Source of the DNA: Rhodoblastus acidophilus
Lineage (GTDB): Bacteria > Pseudomonadota > Alphaproteobacteria > Rhizobiales > Beijerinckiaceae
Direction: 5' to 3'
Length of the DNA stretch: 64,000 bases
NCBI RefSeq assembly: GCF_009720655.1
Contig: NZ_WNKS01000010.1
Location: 62,001 to 126,000 of the forward strand
Below, one piece after another: positions 26,671 through 36,282 of this stretch. Below the pieces are notes generated by a model. That model was not told where the DNA came from, made no database searches, and saw only the letters and a list, made by a program, of their open reading frames with translations. The position numbers were made by a program, and so were the translations under genes. Each line of letters begins with the position of its first letter. Position 1 is the first letter of the stretch.

Positions 26671-27513
26671 ATGAGAAAATCCAGCAAACCCCCGTTCGGC
26701 GCGAAAACCGCGCGCGGCAAACCGGCGCCCGCGGCGAAAGGCGGGCGGCCGGCGGCGCGGCCAGCGGGAGACGTCGCTTTCCGCCGTCCCTCCGCCGAAC
26801 TGACAATCATTTTTGGGTACCACGCGGTCCGGGAAGTTTTGCGCGCCAAGAAACGCAAGGCGCTCGACCTGTTCGCCACCCCGGCGGCGGCGGAAAAGTT
26901 GCAGCCGGAGATCGCAGCGTCCGACGTGACGACGCATGTCGTCGCGCCCGAGGTGTTGGACGCGCGTCTTGGCTCCGACGCCGTGCACCAGGGCGTGCTG
27001 CTGGAAGCGCGGCCCCTGCCCGCCCTCGACATCGCCGACATCGCGATAAACTCCGGTCTCGTGCTGGCGCTCGACCAGATCACCGACCCGCACAATGTCG
27101 GCGCGATTCTGCGCACGGCCGCCGCCTTCGCCGTGGACGCCGTGATCGTCACCGAGCGCCATGCGCCCGAGTTTTCCGGCATTCTGGCCAAAACGGCGTC
27201 GGGGGGGCTGGAGCACGTTCCGCTCGTCGAGGTGGTCAATCTCGCCCGCGCCCTGGACCAGTTGGGCGAAGCCGGGTTTTTGCGCGTGGGGCTGGATTCG
27301 GAGGGGCCGGCCAGCCTGGAGGATACGGTTCTGTCGCGCCCCGCCGTGCTGCTGCTTGGCGCCGAAGGCAAGGGGTTGCGGCGGCTGACACGAGAAAAAT
27401 GCGATATCCTGGCTCGGCTCGACATGCCCGGCGCGGTCAAGAGCCTCAACGTTTCCAATGCGTGCGCCGTGGCGCTGACACTGGCGCGGCGCGCGCTCGC
27501 CGAATCGTCGTAA
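26671..27513 (+). CDS. rlmB: TrmH/SpoU-family RNA 2'-O-methyltransferase, RlmB-like
   Basis: The 280-residue enzyme probably 2'-O-methylates 23S rRNA using SAM. A basic N-terminal tail precedes the substrate-binding domain (IIFGYHAVREVLRAKKRK), and the SPOUT domain shows LALDQITDPHNVGAILRTAAAF, LLLGAEGKGLRRL and GAVKSLNVSNACAVAL, the trefoil-knot motifs. The ATG at 26671 has a GGAG 7 bases upstream; a longer frame begins inside the tRNA-Tyr gene and is rejected. It stands alone between two tRNA genes. Confidence 0.93.
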   Translation: MRKSSKPPFGAKTARGKPAPAAKGGRPAARPAGDVAFRRPSAELTIIFGYHAVREVLRAKKRKALDLFATPAAAEKLQPEIAASDVTTHVVAPEVLDARLGSDAVHQGVLLEARPLPALDIADIAINSGLVLALDQITDPHNVGAILRTAAAFAVDAVIVTERHAPEFSGILAKTASGGLEHVPLVEVVNLARALDQLGEAGFLRVGLDSEGPASLEDTVLSRPAVLLLGAEGKGLRRLTREKCDILARLDMPGAVKSLNVSNACAVALTLARRALAESS

Positions 27514-27726
27514 GCGCCGCGTGCGGGTTGCGTGGGTCGCGCGGGTTTGTTGGCAGAGGAACCTTCGCCGGCGTCGCACGGAGATAGCACATCGGCTTTG
27601 CAAGCCTTTGCCTGTCAACTTATTACACTTATATCTCAATGATTTATGGATTTTCCCTCCCAAATTGGGAGACTTTTGGGAAACTTTTGCAAATACCTCC
27701 CCGATGCGGTAAGGGGTGATCGCGTC

Positions 27727-27801
27727 GCCGGATTAGCACAGCGGTAGTGCAGTGGTTTTGTAAACCAAAGGTCGGGGGTTCGATCCCCTCATCCGGCACC
27801 A
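27727..27801 (+). tRNA. tRNA-Thr (TGT), island attachment site
   Basis: Acceptor GCCGGAT/ATCCGGC with A-CCA encoded, D-arm GCAC/GTGC, anticodon loop TTTGTAA (anticodon TGT) and T-arm GGGGG-TTCGATC-CCCTC give a complete tRNA. The serine recombinase gene of the island ends inside it on the opposite strand, which marks this gene as the integration target and the left end of the island. The gene keeps a full 3' end, so function is retained. Confidence 0.96.
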
Positions 27802-29430
27802 TTCCTGAACAGAAATGCGAACCGGGGGCGTATTCGATCGCCCTGGTTTGATCGGCGGTTGAAAATTTGATTTTCGGCCGACGACGTGGATTTTCGCCTC
27901 CGATACGATGATTCGATCGACCACCGCGGTGAGCCACGCCTTGCGGGCTGAGACGTCGCCGGTGCAGAGCTTTTCGCGCAAGTCTTGCGTCATCGTCTCG
28001 ATTGCCGCCGGATCAACATCGAGCGGAGCCGAGCTGGCGGCGAGGGCTCGGTCCCGGGACAAAACCGCAAGATCGCGCCGCTCGACGAGTTTCGCCATTC
28101 GATCCTTGAGCGAAGGCTCGTCCGGCGAAACGATCTGCTTTTCCACCAATCGATACAGCTGATCGAGCGCCGTTTGCGCTTCCATGGCTTCCCGTTGCAA
28201 GGCGGCGATTCGCGTGTGCTCGGATGTTTGGGCTTTCAGCCGCCGTTCGCGAAGGGCCGACAGCATCGCGTAGACCCGATCGAACGTTACGAGTTCGCCG
28301 ATGATTGCGGTCATGACTTTTTCTTCTGCGACCGGACGCGAGATGCGCATGCCCGCGCAGGCCAGAACGCCCTTCTTCCGCTTGTTCTGACATTCGTAAT
28401 ACGTGTACTGGGTTCCAGTTCGTGAGGTCCCCGTGCCGGCGGTCATGGCGCCGCCACATTGAGAACACTGAATCAGGCCGCCAAATAGCGAGGGGCCGCC
28501 GCTCAGACGCGGCGCACGAATTGCGGGATGACGAGACTGGAGCAGTTCCTGTACCCTGTCATAATCCGCTTGGGCGATGATCTGCGGCACCGAAATGGTG
28601 AAGACTTTGTTTTTCGGGTTTTCACGACCGTACTTATCGACGACATTCCACCGTCTGTTACCTGCATACGCTTCACGGGTCAGAATCTCGTGGACCGTTC
28701 CAGTTCCGAACAAACCGCCGCCGCGCGAGCGAATTCCCAGACCATTGACATGTTCGGCGATGGCTTTCACCCCCATTGGCCCGCTCGCTCCATTGCCGCG
28801 CAACGCCAGCTTGAACATGAGACGCACGTTGGCAGCCTCGACGGGATCGATCTCCCATTTTCTCTTTATTTTCCCGCCGATTTTGTCGGCATCGACACTG
28901 CGCCAGCCGTAAGGGGTGGTGGCCCCATTCGAAAACCCCAGCTTCGCGGTCGCCGTCATGCCGCGCATCGTTCCGATTCGCGCGTCATGAACCTTCATTT
29001 CATTTACGACGCCCAGCATCTTGCGCAGGAGTGGCCCACTCGTCTCATCGTGGATGTTTTCGGTCTGCGAGATGACCCGAACACCGTTCCTTTCGAGTTC
29101 CGCAACGGAAGTTTCCTGATCACCGACCGACCGAAAGCCGCGGCTCAGGCTATGAACCAGAATCGCGTCGAACGGCGGCGGCGACGTGCGAGCACGGTCG
29201 AGCAACGACCGAAATCCACGGCGATTGAGGTTTGATGCGGAATTGCCGTCGTCGATTACGACGTCGATCACAATCCAGTTCTCGCGCGCGGCCCATGCGC
29301 GCATCTGGAGCTGCTGTTCCTCCAGGCTCAAGAGGTTTTCAGCCTGCTTGTCGGTCGAAACCCTGATGTATAGCACGACCCGTAGGCGGCCAGTAACGGG
29401 CAATAATGTTGCTTCACGCCTACGTCGCAT
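27733..29430 (-). CDS. Large serine recombinase (site-specific integrase)
   Basis: The 565-residue protein has the resolvase catalytic domain VVLYIRVSTDKQAE (nucleophile Ser25) and SLSRGFRS. A recombinase domain follows (ATTPYGWRSVD, GVKAIAEHVNGLG, EILTREAYAGNRRW), then a zinc ribbon (CSQCGGAMTAG ... YYECQNKRKKGVLACAG) and a coiled-coil segment near residues 410-450. The ATG at 29430 is chosen for its AGGAGGGG site 5-6 bases ahead; an upstream GTG at 29490 has none. The last ~22 codons (from WCRMRGSNPRPL) are read from tRNA-Thr in antisense, so the present C-terminus is created by the integration site. Confidence 0.94.
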   Translation of the reverse strand: MRRRREATLLPVTGRLRVVLYIRVSTDKQAENLLSLEEQQLQMRAWAARENWIVIDVVIDDGNSASNLNRRGFRSLLDRARTSPPPFDAILVHSLSRGFRSVGDQETSVAELERNGVRVISQTENIHDETSGPLLRKMLGVVNEMKVHDARIGTMRGMTATAKLGFSNGATTPYGWRSVDADKIGGKIKRKWEIDPVEAANVRLMFKLALRGNGASGPMGVKAIAEHVNGLGIRSRGGGLFGTGTVHEILTREAYAGNRRWNVVDKYGRENPKNKVFTISVPQIIAQADYDRVQELLQSRHPAIRAPRLSGGPSLFGGLIQCSQCGGAMTAGTGTSRTGTQYTYYECQNKRKKGVLACAGMRISRPVAEEKVMTAIIGELVTFDRVYAMLSALRERRLKAQTSEHTRIAALQREAMEAQTALDQLYRLVEKQIVSPDEPSLKDRMAKLVERRDLAVLSRDRALAASSAPLDVDPAAIETMTQDLREKLCTGDVSARKAWLTAVVDRIIVSEAKIHVVGRKSNFQPPIKPGRSNTPPVRISVQEWCRMRGSNPRPLVYKTTALPLC

Positions 29431-29508
29431 AATACCCCTCCTGAAGTCGGACAGACCATCGCCAAACGATTTGCGTTTGAGCCGCACCACCTGGCCCGGT
29501 CGCCGAAA

Positions 29509-29739
29509 TTATGTGCGCTTCCACGATTCGAGCGCGATATTCACCCATTCCTGAAACCCGCCTTCCAGCGCGTCGAGTTCGGGACCGTTGACATGATCGA
29601 TGGGAAGCGCGGATAGCTCAACGATGAGATCAGCATTTGACTGCGACGAGCGACAACCCTTGGGAAGACGAGGCCTGCGGCGGACGTCCGCGGAATACTC
29701 GACCGCGTTGCTCCTCCCCTCCCGCCGATCTCTGCCCAC
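29509..29739 (-). CDS. Short ORF upstream of the recombinase, unrecognised
   Basis: The final 43 residues (ADLIVELSALPIDHVNGPEL ... EWVNIALESWKRT) look like genuine protein: acidic, with a closing amphipathic helix. The first ~30 residues do not, and no good start is visible, so the gene may be a 5'-truncated relic or start at a rare codon. It is on the recombinase strand, 79 bases upstream. The rest of 29431-29846 shows nothing. Confidence 0.28.
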   Translation of the reverse strand: MGRDRREGRSNAVEYSADVRRRPRLPKGCRSSQSNADLIVELSALPIDHVNGPELDALEGGFQEWVNIALESWKRT

Positions 29740-29846
29740 CGCCGCCTCCTGTCGAGGCTGCGATCAGAATGCGACTTCGAAGGCCGGTCTCCCTTGCCAA
29801 TTGGTACCGGAACATTTTTTCACGGCGCCAGATCCAACGACCCGGA

Positions 29847-31187
29847 TCAGACGCGCCAAAAGCCGCGCGCCCAGTAAATATCGTCGCCGTTCTGGACGCC
29901 GCTTAGGCCAATGCCGTTCGCGTCGCGATCAACATCCGCATATATATGCGGGTATCCGGCGGCGTTGAGGGATGACAACGGGCGAGGGCCCATACCGGCC
30001 ATCGGTGTTATCGATATGACCCCTTCGCGCTCAAGGATCGCTTTGAAGATCTCCGGCAGTTGGGACGAATGAACAACAGAGCGAAGCATTATGTCGACGC
30101 TCATTAGCGCCTTCGTCTTCGCCGAAATGCGCTCCGGTTGCGTCTGAAGGTCGCGATACATACTTAGAAGCTCAGACATCAACGGGCGCATAGCCGCCGT
30201 GTTCGCTTTAAGCCTCCTGCCCGCAGCCAACTCCGCGACGAGCGTTGCACCGTGGAAAAGTTCTATCTCCGGGTCTTTGTCGCCGAGATTTATTGTGTCA
30301 GGCCAGACAAACGCCGGGTTTACGCCAGTGTATAGGGCGATGTTCATTTTGTCGACGAAGGACGTGCTGTTGGCCGTTTGCGTTTCCTCGTCGCAAAACA
30401 ACGCCTTGCTTGCAGTATGATCCCCAGGAAATTTCGCTTTCCGCAGTGTTCGCTTGATCCAGCGTTGGCCGGACACCAAGTCTTCGTAAACGCATATCGC
30501 CTTATTGATTTGAATGATCGCGTCCGTCAGTTCAAGCGCTCGAATGAACAGGCTTTCGTCGTCGCCATTCTTGAGCCAATGCTTGCGCAGCGGGCGATCT
30601 GTGCGGTGGAGCAAGTCGGGTTCGCACAACTCTTCCTCGCGGCTTTGCAGCACCGAGCCGCGCTCCATAGTCCCCTTGACCACCTCTTCGCTCAGGCCCG
30701 CCCAGTAAAAAGCGTGATCCGCCATTCCTGTCGCTCCGGTGCATTTGTAATAGGCACCCCATGCGATTCTCATTCGGTATGTGAACAGTGCGCGAGCGTC
30801 TTTGAGTTTTTTTAAGATTTCATCGTCCGAAGGCGCGCCCCGGGGCGCGCGGTCAGGCGATTTATCGCCCGTGCGCGGTTCCTTTTTCGCGAGAGCGGGA
30901 AGGATCGCCCATACCGCAGGCATATTGTATCTGCCGACCGAGCGTCTTGCGTTTTCCGACATGACTGTCATGACGCGACCCTCCGATATGTAGGCCGCTT
31001 CCGCCGTGGCGGCGTCTGACGCACGGTCGAGAGCGTCGATCCTCAGCCCTGCGCGCGCCGTTGCGAAGAGTTCGCCCACGCTTTGCTTAAGATCCAACCG
31101 GACATGGAGCGCCCGCAATCGCGTCGACGTTCGCACAACGCCGACGATCGCAACCAGTTTTTCGCTGAAAACCTTGATGATACTCAT
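29847..31187 (-). CDS. Unrecognised 446-residue island protein
   Basis: Soluble protein with no signal peptide. Features include a central helical region (ALFTYRMRIAWGAYYKCTGA, ITDAIIQINKAICVYEDLV-like), the segment DKMNIALYTGVNPAFVWPDT, and a C-terminus ending GYPHIYADVDRDANGIGLSG. I know no family with these traits. The ATG at 31187 has a GGTGGAG site 5 bases ahead. It is the last gene of a minus-strand group that begins at 34049, but a 220-base gap separates it from the next gene upstream. Confidence 0.6.
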   Translation of the reverse strand: MSIIKVFSEKLVAIVGVVRTSTRLRALHVRLDLKQSVGELFATARAGLRIDALDRASDAATAEAAYISEGRVMTVMSENARRSVGRYNMPAVWAILPALAKKEPRTGDKSPDRAPRGAPSDDEILKKLKDARALFTYRMRIAWGAYYKCTGATGMADHAFYWAGLSEEVVKGTMERGSVLQSREEELCEPDLLHRTDRPLRKHWLKNGDDESLFIRALELTDAIIQINKAICVYEDLVSGQRWIKRTLRKAKFPGDHTASKALFCDEETQTANSTSFVDKMNIALYTGVNPAFVWPDTINLGDKDPEIELFHGATLVAELAAGRRLKANTAAMRPLMSELLSMYRDLQTQPERISAKTKALMSVDIMLRSVVHSSQLPEIFKAILEREGVISITPMAGMGPRPLSSLNAAGYPHIYADVDRDANGIGLSGVQNGDDIYWARGFWRV

Positions 31188-31411
31188 CGAACTCCACCGC
31201 GTTACAAGCATGCACAAAAACCAAGGCCATACCTCGATTTTTGAACGCGGGGTTCATCTAGGGGATAAGAGAGAAAGTACCCGCTAAAAAGCCGGCCTGT
31301 CAAGGGCAATCGTACCGGTTATGTTCGCGTAGGCAGCCGGGGCGCGGCGTGCTCCAACCGGAGAGGATCTCTCGGTGAGGGCGATCTGGCACGAGGAAAA
31401 CCGACATCGGT

Positions 31412-31630
31412 TCATTTTGGAGCGAGTTCGGCGCATGTTCCCTGTGCGTCTATCGCGCGGCGAGCATGTTCGATCGCTTCAAGGACAAGTGCATCGTTGT
31501 AAACGGTGACAGTCGTTTCCGCCGCCACGGCGAGCGCCCGCGCCGGCGACATGCCGAAGCCCGTGAGCACCACCATTTGGTGGTGGATCAATGGGCGAAG
31601 TTCTTCGAGAGTAGGGAATTCAGCGGTCAT
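31412..31630 (-). CDS. Small protein coupled to the TraM-like gene
   Basis: The 72-residue protein begins MTAEFPTLEELRPLIHHQMV and is mostly helical, with GMSPARALAVAAETTVTVYN in the middle. Its ATG overlaps the stop of the upstream gene (ATGA), so it is co-translated. Not recognised; position suggests it belongs to the transfer module. Confidence 0.6.
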   Translation of the reverse strand: MTAEFPTLEELRPLIHHQMVVLTGFGMSPARALAVAAETTVTVYNDALVLEAIEHARRAIDAQGTCAELAPK

Positions 31631-32529
31631 TTCGCAAAACTCATTCCGGGTGGGAGGGGCGCGCATTGGATGCTGGCGATTGTCGGATAATGTCCCGCAG
31701 GGCATTGCCCGTTCGCCAGATAGCATGCGGCAGGCGGTTGCTGCGCGCAAGCGACGGGTTTGCAGTTCTTAAGCATCGCGCCGTCTCGCAGGTATTGAGA
31801 GACGGCGGCCGCGCGCTCGGGGCTTGCCTTGGCGAGATCCAGGAGCTTTGCGCCCGTGGTAGCTGGAAAAGTTGGATCAAGAACCGAGCGCACAAGATCG
31901 GCCTGCGCAGCATTTTTTGGCACGACGGGAAAGCCGGCCCGCGCCACCAGGCGGGCGTCTTCCATCGACATTATGCCAAGTGCGCGAATGAATTCGCTGA
32001 AGTCGATGTTCGCCGTCAGCCGGCTCGCGGTCTCCTCGTCGATCTCGGCTGCAGCGAAGGTGAGCTTTGTTCGACCCGGCGCGTTGTCGAGCCGATGCGC
32101 AAGCCAGATCAGCGCCTCAAAGCTTTTGGCAGGCGTGTTTGAATGCTTGAAGAGATCGACCAAGGCGTGCTGACCGGCTGGGCTCCACATACGCGCAATC
32201 TCTATCAGCGCCGCGCGCGCCTCTGGTTTCGTCGCGAGAAAGGAACGCAGGTCTAGCGGCTCGATCGCCTCAACATTGATGCCAGCGGCCGTCAGGCGAT
32301 CAAGTGCCGCGATCCGGCCGCCGCGCAAGTGATCCATCACCGTCGGAAAGCGCATCGCCAAGCCGGCGACGCATAGGACGATGACGAGAAGGCAAGCGCC
32401 GGCCGCAAGGCCGACGGCATATCGTGTCGGCAACCGCAGATCGGGGGCGCTTTGCCCCCAAGCCCGGCGGGCGACCGCGCCTTCTTCGCGGCGAAGACGA
32501 TTCGCCTCGTCGCGAAAAGGGTTTCTCAT
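31627..32529 (-). CDS. Membrane-anchored protein, possibly TraM-like
   Basis: The 300-residue protein has one transmembrane helix (YAVGLAAGACLLVIVLCVAG, residues ~38-57) after a short basic cytoplasmic tail. A soluble, mostly helical domain with leucine-rich repeats of the LxxLA type follows, and the C-terminus is rich in Cys (NCKPVACAQQPPAACYLANG). It overlaps both neighbours by 4 bases. Because its upstream neighbour resembles TraL of IncP plasmids, a TraM-like role in transfer is suggested by gene order alone. Confidence 0.55.
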   Translation of the reverse strand: MRNPFRDEANRLRREEGAVARRAWGQSAPDLRLPTRYAVGLAAGACLLVIVLCVAGLAMRFPTVMDHLRGGRIAALDRLTAAGINVEAIEPLDLRSFLATKPEARAALIEIARMWSPAGQHALVDLFKHSNTPAKSFEALIWLAHRLDNAPGRTKLTFAAAEIDEETASRLTANIDFSEFIRALGIMSMEDARLVARAGFPVVPKNAAQADLVRSVLDPTFPATTGAKLLDLAKASPERAAAVSQYLRDGAMLKNCKPVACAQQPPAACYLANGQCPAGHYPTIASIQCAPLPPGMSFAK

Positions 32530-33329
32530 TGGTCGGCGCCCGACTTCTGGTGCGCAGCGGCACGTGACAGCGCTTCTGTCACAGCAACGCCCAGGGTTTC
32601 TGTGACTTCCGCCATGTAATCAGCCGCGAAGCAGCGAACGTCAGCACTGAAGAGCTGCTCGGCGATCGCGCGATCGTCGGGGGCGAGCTTTTCGAAATTG
32701 CCGAAAGCGACATCCGCCAATGACAGACCAAGCGAGGCGGCATTATCGACCAGAAACCTGGAGGCATTGGGGACTTCGCATTCGACGGCGTAAGCGAGGC
32801 CGGCCGCGCGCGCGCTGGTCTTCTCCCAGTAGTGGTAATCGTCTTTTTCATGGCCTTGGCCGAGTTGACGCGCCCACACGAGCCCAATGCCGTGCTGCTT
32901 CGCGATGTCAACCGCGCGAACCGCTTCCGTCTGAACGAAATTGCAGCTTGTGACGGGGTGGACCCACACGATACGGACGCCGGCCGCCTTCGCTAAGGTG
33001 CTAACACGGGGGAGAAGTTCCATTACGAGTTGCTGCTTCCCTGCACCAACATCCATCAGGGCTGCATCTGCGACACGTTCCTTCAATTCGTTGATCGCGC
33101 GAACGATATATCCCCTGGCCGTCGGTGACTGCAAATCGACGGAGCGCGCATCGGGATAGAGCGTCAGAGTGCTGGAATTACCGACGTCGGCGTCAAGAAC
33201 TGTAATCCGCAGGCCGAGCATCATCAGCATGCTGTGGAGCAGTTGCGTCGCGAAGGATTTTCCGATTCCGCCGCGCTGCGCACATATCAATATCCAGAGA
33301 TATTTGAATTGTTCGATTTTTAGATGCAT
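32526..33329 (-). CDS. ParA/MinD-like ATPase, TraL-like
   Basis: The 267-residue protein has a deviant Walker A (CAQRGGIGKSFATQLL), then ITVLDADVGNSSTLTLYPDA and AALMDVGAGKQQLVMELLP, as in ParA/MinD ATPases. Order and spacing resemble TraL of IncP-type transfer regions more than partition ParA: no ParB gene or parS-like repeat is adjacent. A GGAG lies 7 bases before the ATG. It probably positions or regulates the transfer machinery; partition is the alternative. Confidence 0.7.
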   Translation of the reverse strand: MHLKIEQFKYLWILICAQRGGIGKSFATQLLHSMLMMLGLRITVLDADVGNSSTLTLYPDARSVDLQSPTARGYIVRAINELKERVADAALMDVGAGKQQLVMELLPRVSTLAKAAGVRIVWVHPVTSCNFVQTEAVRAVDIAKQHGIGLVWARQLGQGHEKDDYHYWEKTSARAAGLAYAVECEVPNASRFLVDNAASLGLSLADVAFGNFEKLAPDDRAIAEQLFSADVRCFAADYMAEVTETLGVAVTEALSRAAAHQKSGADQ

Positions 33330-33398
33330 GGGACAACTCCATCGGGCGTCTTGGGATGTTCGACGTCGCTCGCGCAGCCCGAAATCGCGGCGAAGCCG

Positions 33399-34049
33399 TT
33401 ACTTGAGCCGACCGTAGGTGACGGGAATGGGTTCGCTCGGCCTGGCGTTCTCCTCGTTATGAAAAGCAGGCGCACGCGCCGGGGTGGACGGGGGAGAGGC
33501 TAGATCAAAAAGGATGGGTTCGGCGTCGGCGGGCGCCTTCGAGACGGCAAGATCGGCGGCCAGCGCGGCTTCGCTGCTCTCGCGCGGACCCGGCGCTCTG
33601 GCGGGGGCCGTAGCGAGGACGCTGACAGTGGCTTCTGATCCGGCTGCCGATTCCCATGGAACTTGCGCGCCCTCGATGAGCGCCTGAACCGCCTTCAGAA
33701 ACCGGCCCCCCTCGTCGGAGTTGGCAACCTCCTGAACGAGTTGGCTGTCCTCGGCGTCAAAAGCTTGCCTGACATTTTTTTCTGTCGCGTGGTCGTACCC
33801 AACAGCCTGGAAGATTTGTGCTATGCGCTTCCAGCCCAGCTGCTTGTAAATCCGATCGATCCACGCACGCGCCAGCTGAACCGCGCAGGTCAAAGAAATC
33901 TCGCGTCGGCCTTCCCGGTGCGCCTTCTTGATCTCGCAAAATAGGCGATCCAGCATGCTCGAGCCACCCGAAGGCAAGATGTCCGGGACGCATGACATGG
34001 CGGCCGCATCGAGGCACTTGGAGTGTTCGTCGTTCAGGCTGCGGGTCAT
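33399..34049 (-). CDS. Possible DNA-binding TraK-like protein
   Basis: The 216-residue protein has a helical, basic N-terminal half (RLFCEIKKAHREGRREISL, QLGWKRIAQIFQAVGYDHAT) that could hold an HTH. The Ala/Pro-rich, disordered C-terminal half ends EPIPVTYGRLK. This layout resembles TraK, the oriT-binding protein encoded ahead of traL and traM in IncP plasmids, and the gene order here is the same. Sequence similarity is not strong enough to be sure. Confidence 0.45.
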   Translation of the reverse strand: MTRSLNDEHSKCLDAAAMSCVPDILPSGGSSMLDRLFCEIKKAHREGRREISLTCAVQLARAWIDRIYKQLGWKRIAQIFQAVGYDHATEKNVRQAFDAEDSQLVQEVANSDEGGRFLKAVQALIEGAQVPWESAAGSEATVSVLATAPARAPGPRESSEAALAADLAVSKAPADAEPILFDLASPPSTPARAPAFHNEENARPSEPIPVTYGRLK

Positions 34050-34393
34050 CGGGCGCTCCGGTCAAGGTCGCCGTGACGCTATGGGGGCGTCAGAAATAAA
34101 AATACCGTCTCAATTGGGCCCGGTGAATTAACTTCATAAAATGGACTGTGTTTATCCAGTTAACGCAGACACCTGCCGAGTCTGGATGAACCGCGAGCAG
34201 AATCCGAAACGGCCTGATCGACAAAGTCCGGCTCATTCCGGACCTTCCCGACGAGGCCCGTGACCGTCCCGTGTTGACCTAAAGCCGTCGGTCGCCAACC
34301 TTGGTCGTTGCTTACCAAGATGGCCAAACCAGGCGTGGCGCGGGCGTCGCGAGCGCTGCCCTGATGCGCATCGGAACTCGGCGGCTTGCTTGG
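34050..34393. other. Intergenic region with no recognisable gene
   Basis: About 344 bases between the TraK-like gene and the chemotaxis pseudogene. The left part (34080-34170) is AT-rich and could hold the promoter for the leftward transfer genes. No RNA gene, repeat or intact ORF is seen. Confidence 0.35.
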
Positions 34394-36040
34394 CTAGGCC
34401 GCCCGCTCGCCGATGTTCATATCGATCCCTGAAAGAAAGCCCTCGATGTTGCGGCTCAACAATTCCGAGAGCCGCGCCAAATCTCGCGCCACCTCGCCAA
34501 CAGCATCGGCCGACATCTGCGTGTCTTCGGTCGAACGATGCACCTGACCGACGCTCGTCGCCAACTGCTCTGAGCCTTGCGAGGCCACGACAATGGAGCG
34601 CGCGATTTCATCGGTCGCCTCGCCCTGCTGCACGACGGCGGCCGAAATGGCGCTGGAAAACTGGTCCACGTGCTCGATGGTTTCCTCGATTTCCCCGATC
34701 GCGCGTCGCGCCTCATCAGAGGCGCTCTGAACCGCCGTCACCTGGGCGCGGATGTCGCCCGTCGCCGATGCCGTCTGATTGGCGAGGGTCTTGACTTCAT
34801 TGGCGACGACTGCGAAGCGCCTTGCCGGCGCCTGCGGCTTATATGGTGGCGTTCAGGGCCAGCAAGTTCGACTTGTTGGCGATGTCGTTGATCAGCGCGA
34901 TCACGCCTTCGATCTTGCCGCTAGCGGCCCCCATGTGATGAACGATGTCGCGTAGGCTGTAAGTCTTACGCACTGCGGTCGCGGATGTTTCCGCCGCCGA
35001 ACGCACCTGAGCGCCGACCTCGCGAACCTTGGCCGACAATTGCTCGGCCGCCGCCGCGACCGTCTGAACTCTGACGAGGCCGCGCGTTGCGATGCAGAGT
35101 TCACAACTCCCGCAAGGTGCCTCCCGCTTTCCGCATTGCTTTTCAACGTGGTGGCGGTGCCTTCCGTCCTGACGACCGCTTGGGCTACACTTTGCAGGAC
35201 GCCGTTGACGCTTTGGCGGAATTCGGCGATGCGCCGTTCTGTCTCCGGATTCACGTGCAGGGCACGCGCCGAATGTTCCTTGTCCGCGCGACGGTTTTGC
35301 GCATCGGCGATCAGCGACCCTCGCCAACCTTCCAGCGCCCGCGCCAGCGGACCAAGTTCGTCGGCGCGGTCCTGCTCGGCTACCGGCGATGCGGTATCGC
35401 CCGCCCCCAGCCGAACTACGCTGTTCTCGAGAGCTGCGAGCGGCCTCAGGATCGAGCGACGCACAGACCAGCCTACAACTGCGACGAGCGCGACGGCGAA
35501 CGCGACCACTGCCCCCACCAACCATTGCACGCGCGCGGCCATCGAAGCCGCATCGCTTTCTATTGCGGCATGATCGGCGTCGATCAGTCGGATGAGTTCA
35601 AGGACGGCCACGTGGTGACGATCAAAGGCGTCGGACAGCATCGTGAACGCAGTTTCGGCGCCATCCCGGTCTCCGCGCTCCAGCGCGGGGAAGAACTCCT
35701 TTTCGGCAAGGGAGAAGAACTTTTCCGCCTCTTCGTAGACGGGACCGGTCAGTAGGCGCTTTTGGGCGTCCGCGAGAGAGGCGGTTTCCCAGAAAGCATA
35801 CCGCTTTTCGAACGCCTTGCGGTGACCGGCCTCGTCCTGTTTCGCCTTGGCGAACTTTTCTGGGTGAGTCGCGCGCGCCGCCTCCAAAACGGCCAGATAG
35901 GCCTCGACGACGAAGAGCGCTGGCGGCTCTGCGTCATTGGATATAACGGAATTGTCCGAAAGCATTTGATAGACGGGGCCGCCAATGCGTAAATGCGAGA
36001 AGGCGTAGGTCCACTCTCCGACAACCAGGGCCAAGGTCAT
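34394..36040 (-). pseudogene. Broken methyl-accepting chemotaxis protein
   Basis: The N-terminal part (36040 to ~35090) has a four-helix sensing region, a transmembrane helix (VGAVVAFAVALVAVVGWSV) and HAMP, then shifts frame. The signalling region continues in a second frame (VQTVAAAAEQLSAKVREVGA, then ALINDIANKSNLLALNATI). It meets a stop codon where GAA of the NATIEAA motif would be, then continues in a third frame (RRFAVVANEVKTLANQTA, then AVQSASDEARRAIGEIEETI). At least two frameshifts and one nonsense change make it non-functional. The first transmembrane helix also looks truncated. Confidence 0.85.
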
Positions 36041-36249
36041 CCGTTGGCTTCGATCCGTTCGACAGATGTAACAACTTTCTTAACAAGACCATAAGTTGAA
36101 TTCTGATGCGCCTGCAGGTCGATGAAACGGTTCAACAGCCCAGTTAGATCGTCCTGCGCAGCGGCTATCGTTTTTGCCAATCCGTCCATTTCTCCGCGGA
36201 GCGCGTCGATCCGTTCGCTTGGCGTCATTTCGTTCCAGTTCTTGGCCAC
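36037..36249 (-). CDS. Small coiled-coil protein upstream of the chemotaxis pseudogene
   Basis: The 70-residue protein reads VAKNWNEMTPSERIDALRGE, then a helical stretch with QDDLTGLLNRFIDLQ. The GTG start has AAGGAG 7 bases ahead, and the stop overlaps the ATG of the receptor (ATGA), so it was co-translated with it. Function unknown; probably a leftover of the same locus. Confidence 0.5.
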   Translation of the reverse strand: MAKNWNEMTPSERIDALRGEMDGLAKTIAAAQDDLTGLLNRFIDLQAHQNSTYGLVKKVVTSVERIEANG

Positions 36250-36282
36250 AGAGCGTCTCCTTACTTTTAAAGAATTACCCAA

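Noticed and set aside
27644-27937. Open frame running through tRNA-Thr on the minus strand (97 codons)
   Set aside because: It is the translation of antisense tRNA and its flanks, a common false ORF in tRNA genes.
32526-33329. Plasmid-type partition gene parA
   Set aside because: The ATPase has a deviant Walker A, but no parB-like gene or centromere repeat is adjacent; gene order fits TraL better. Kept as TraL-like with moderate confidence.
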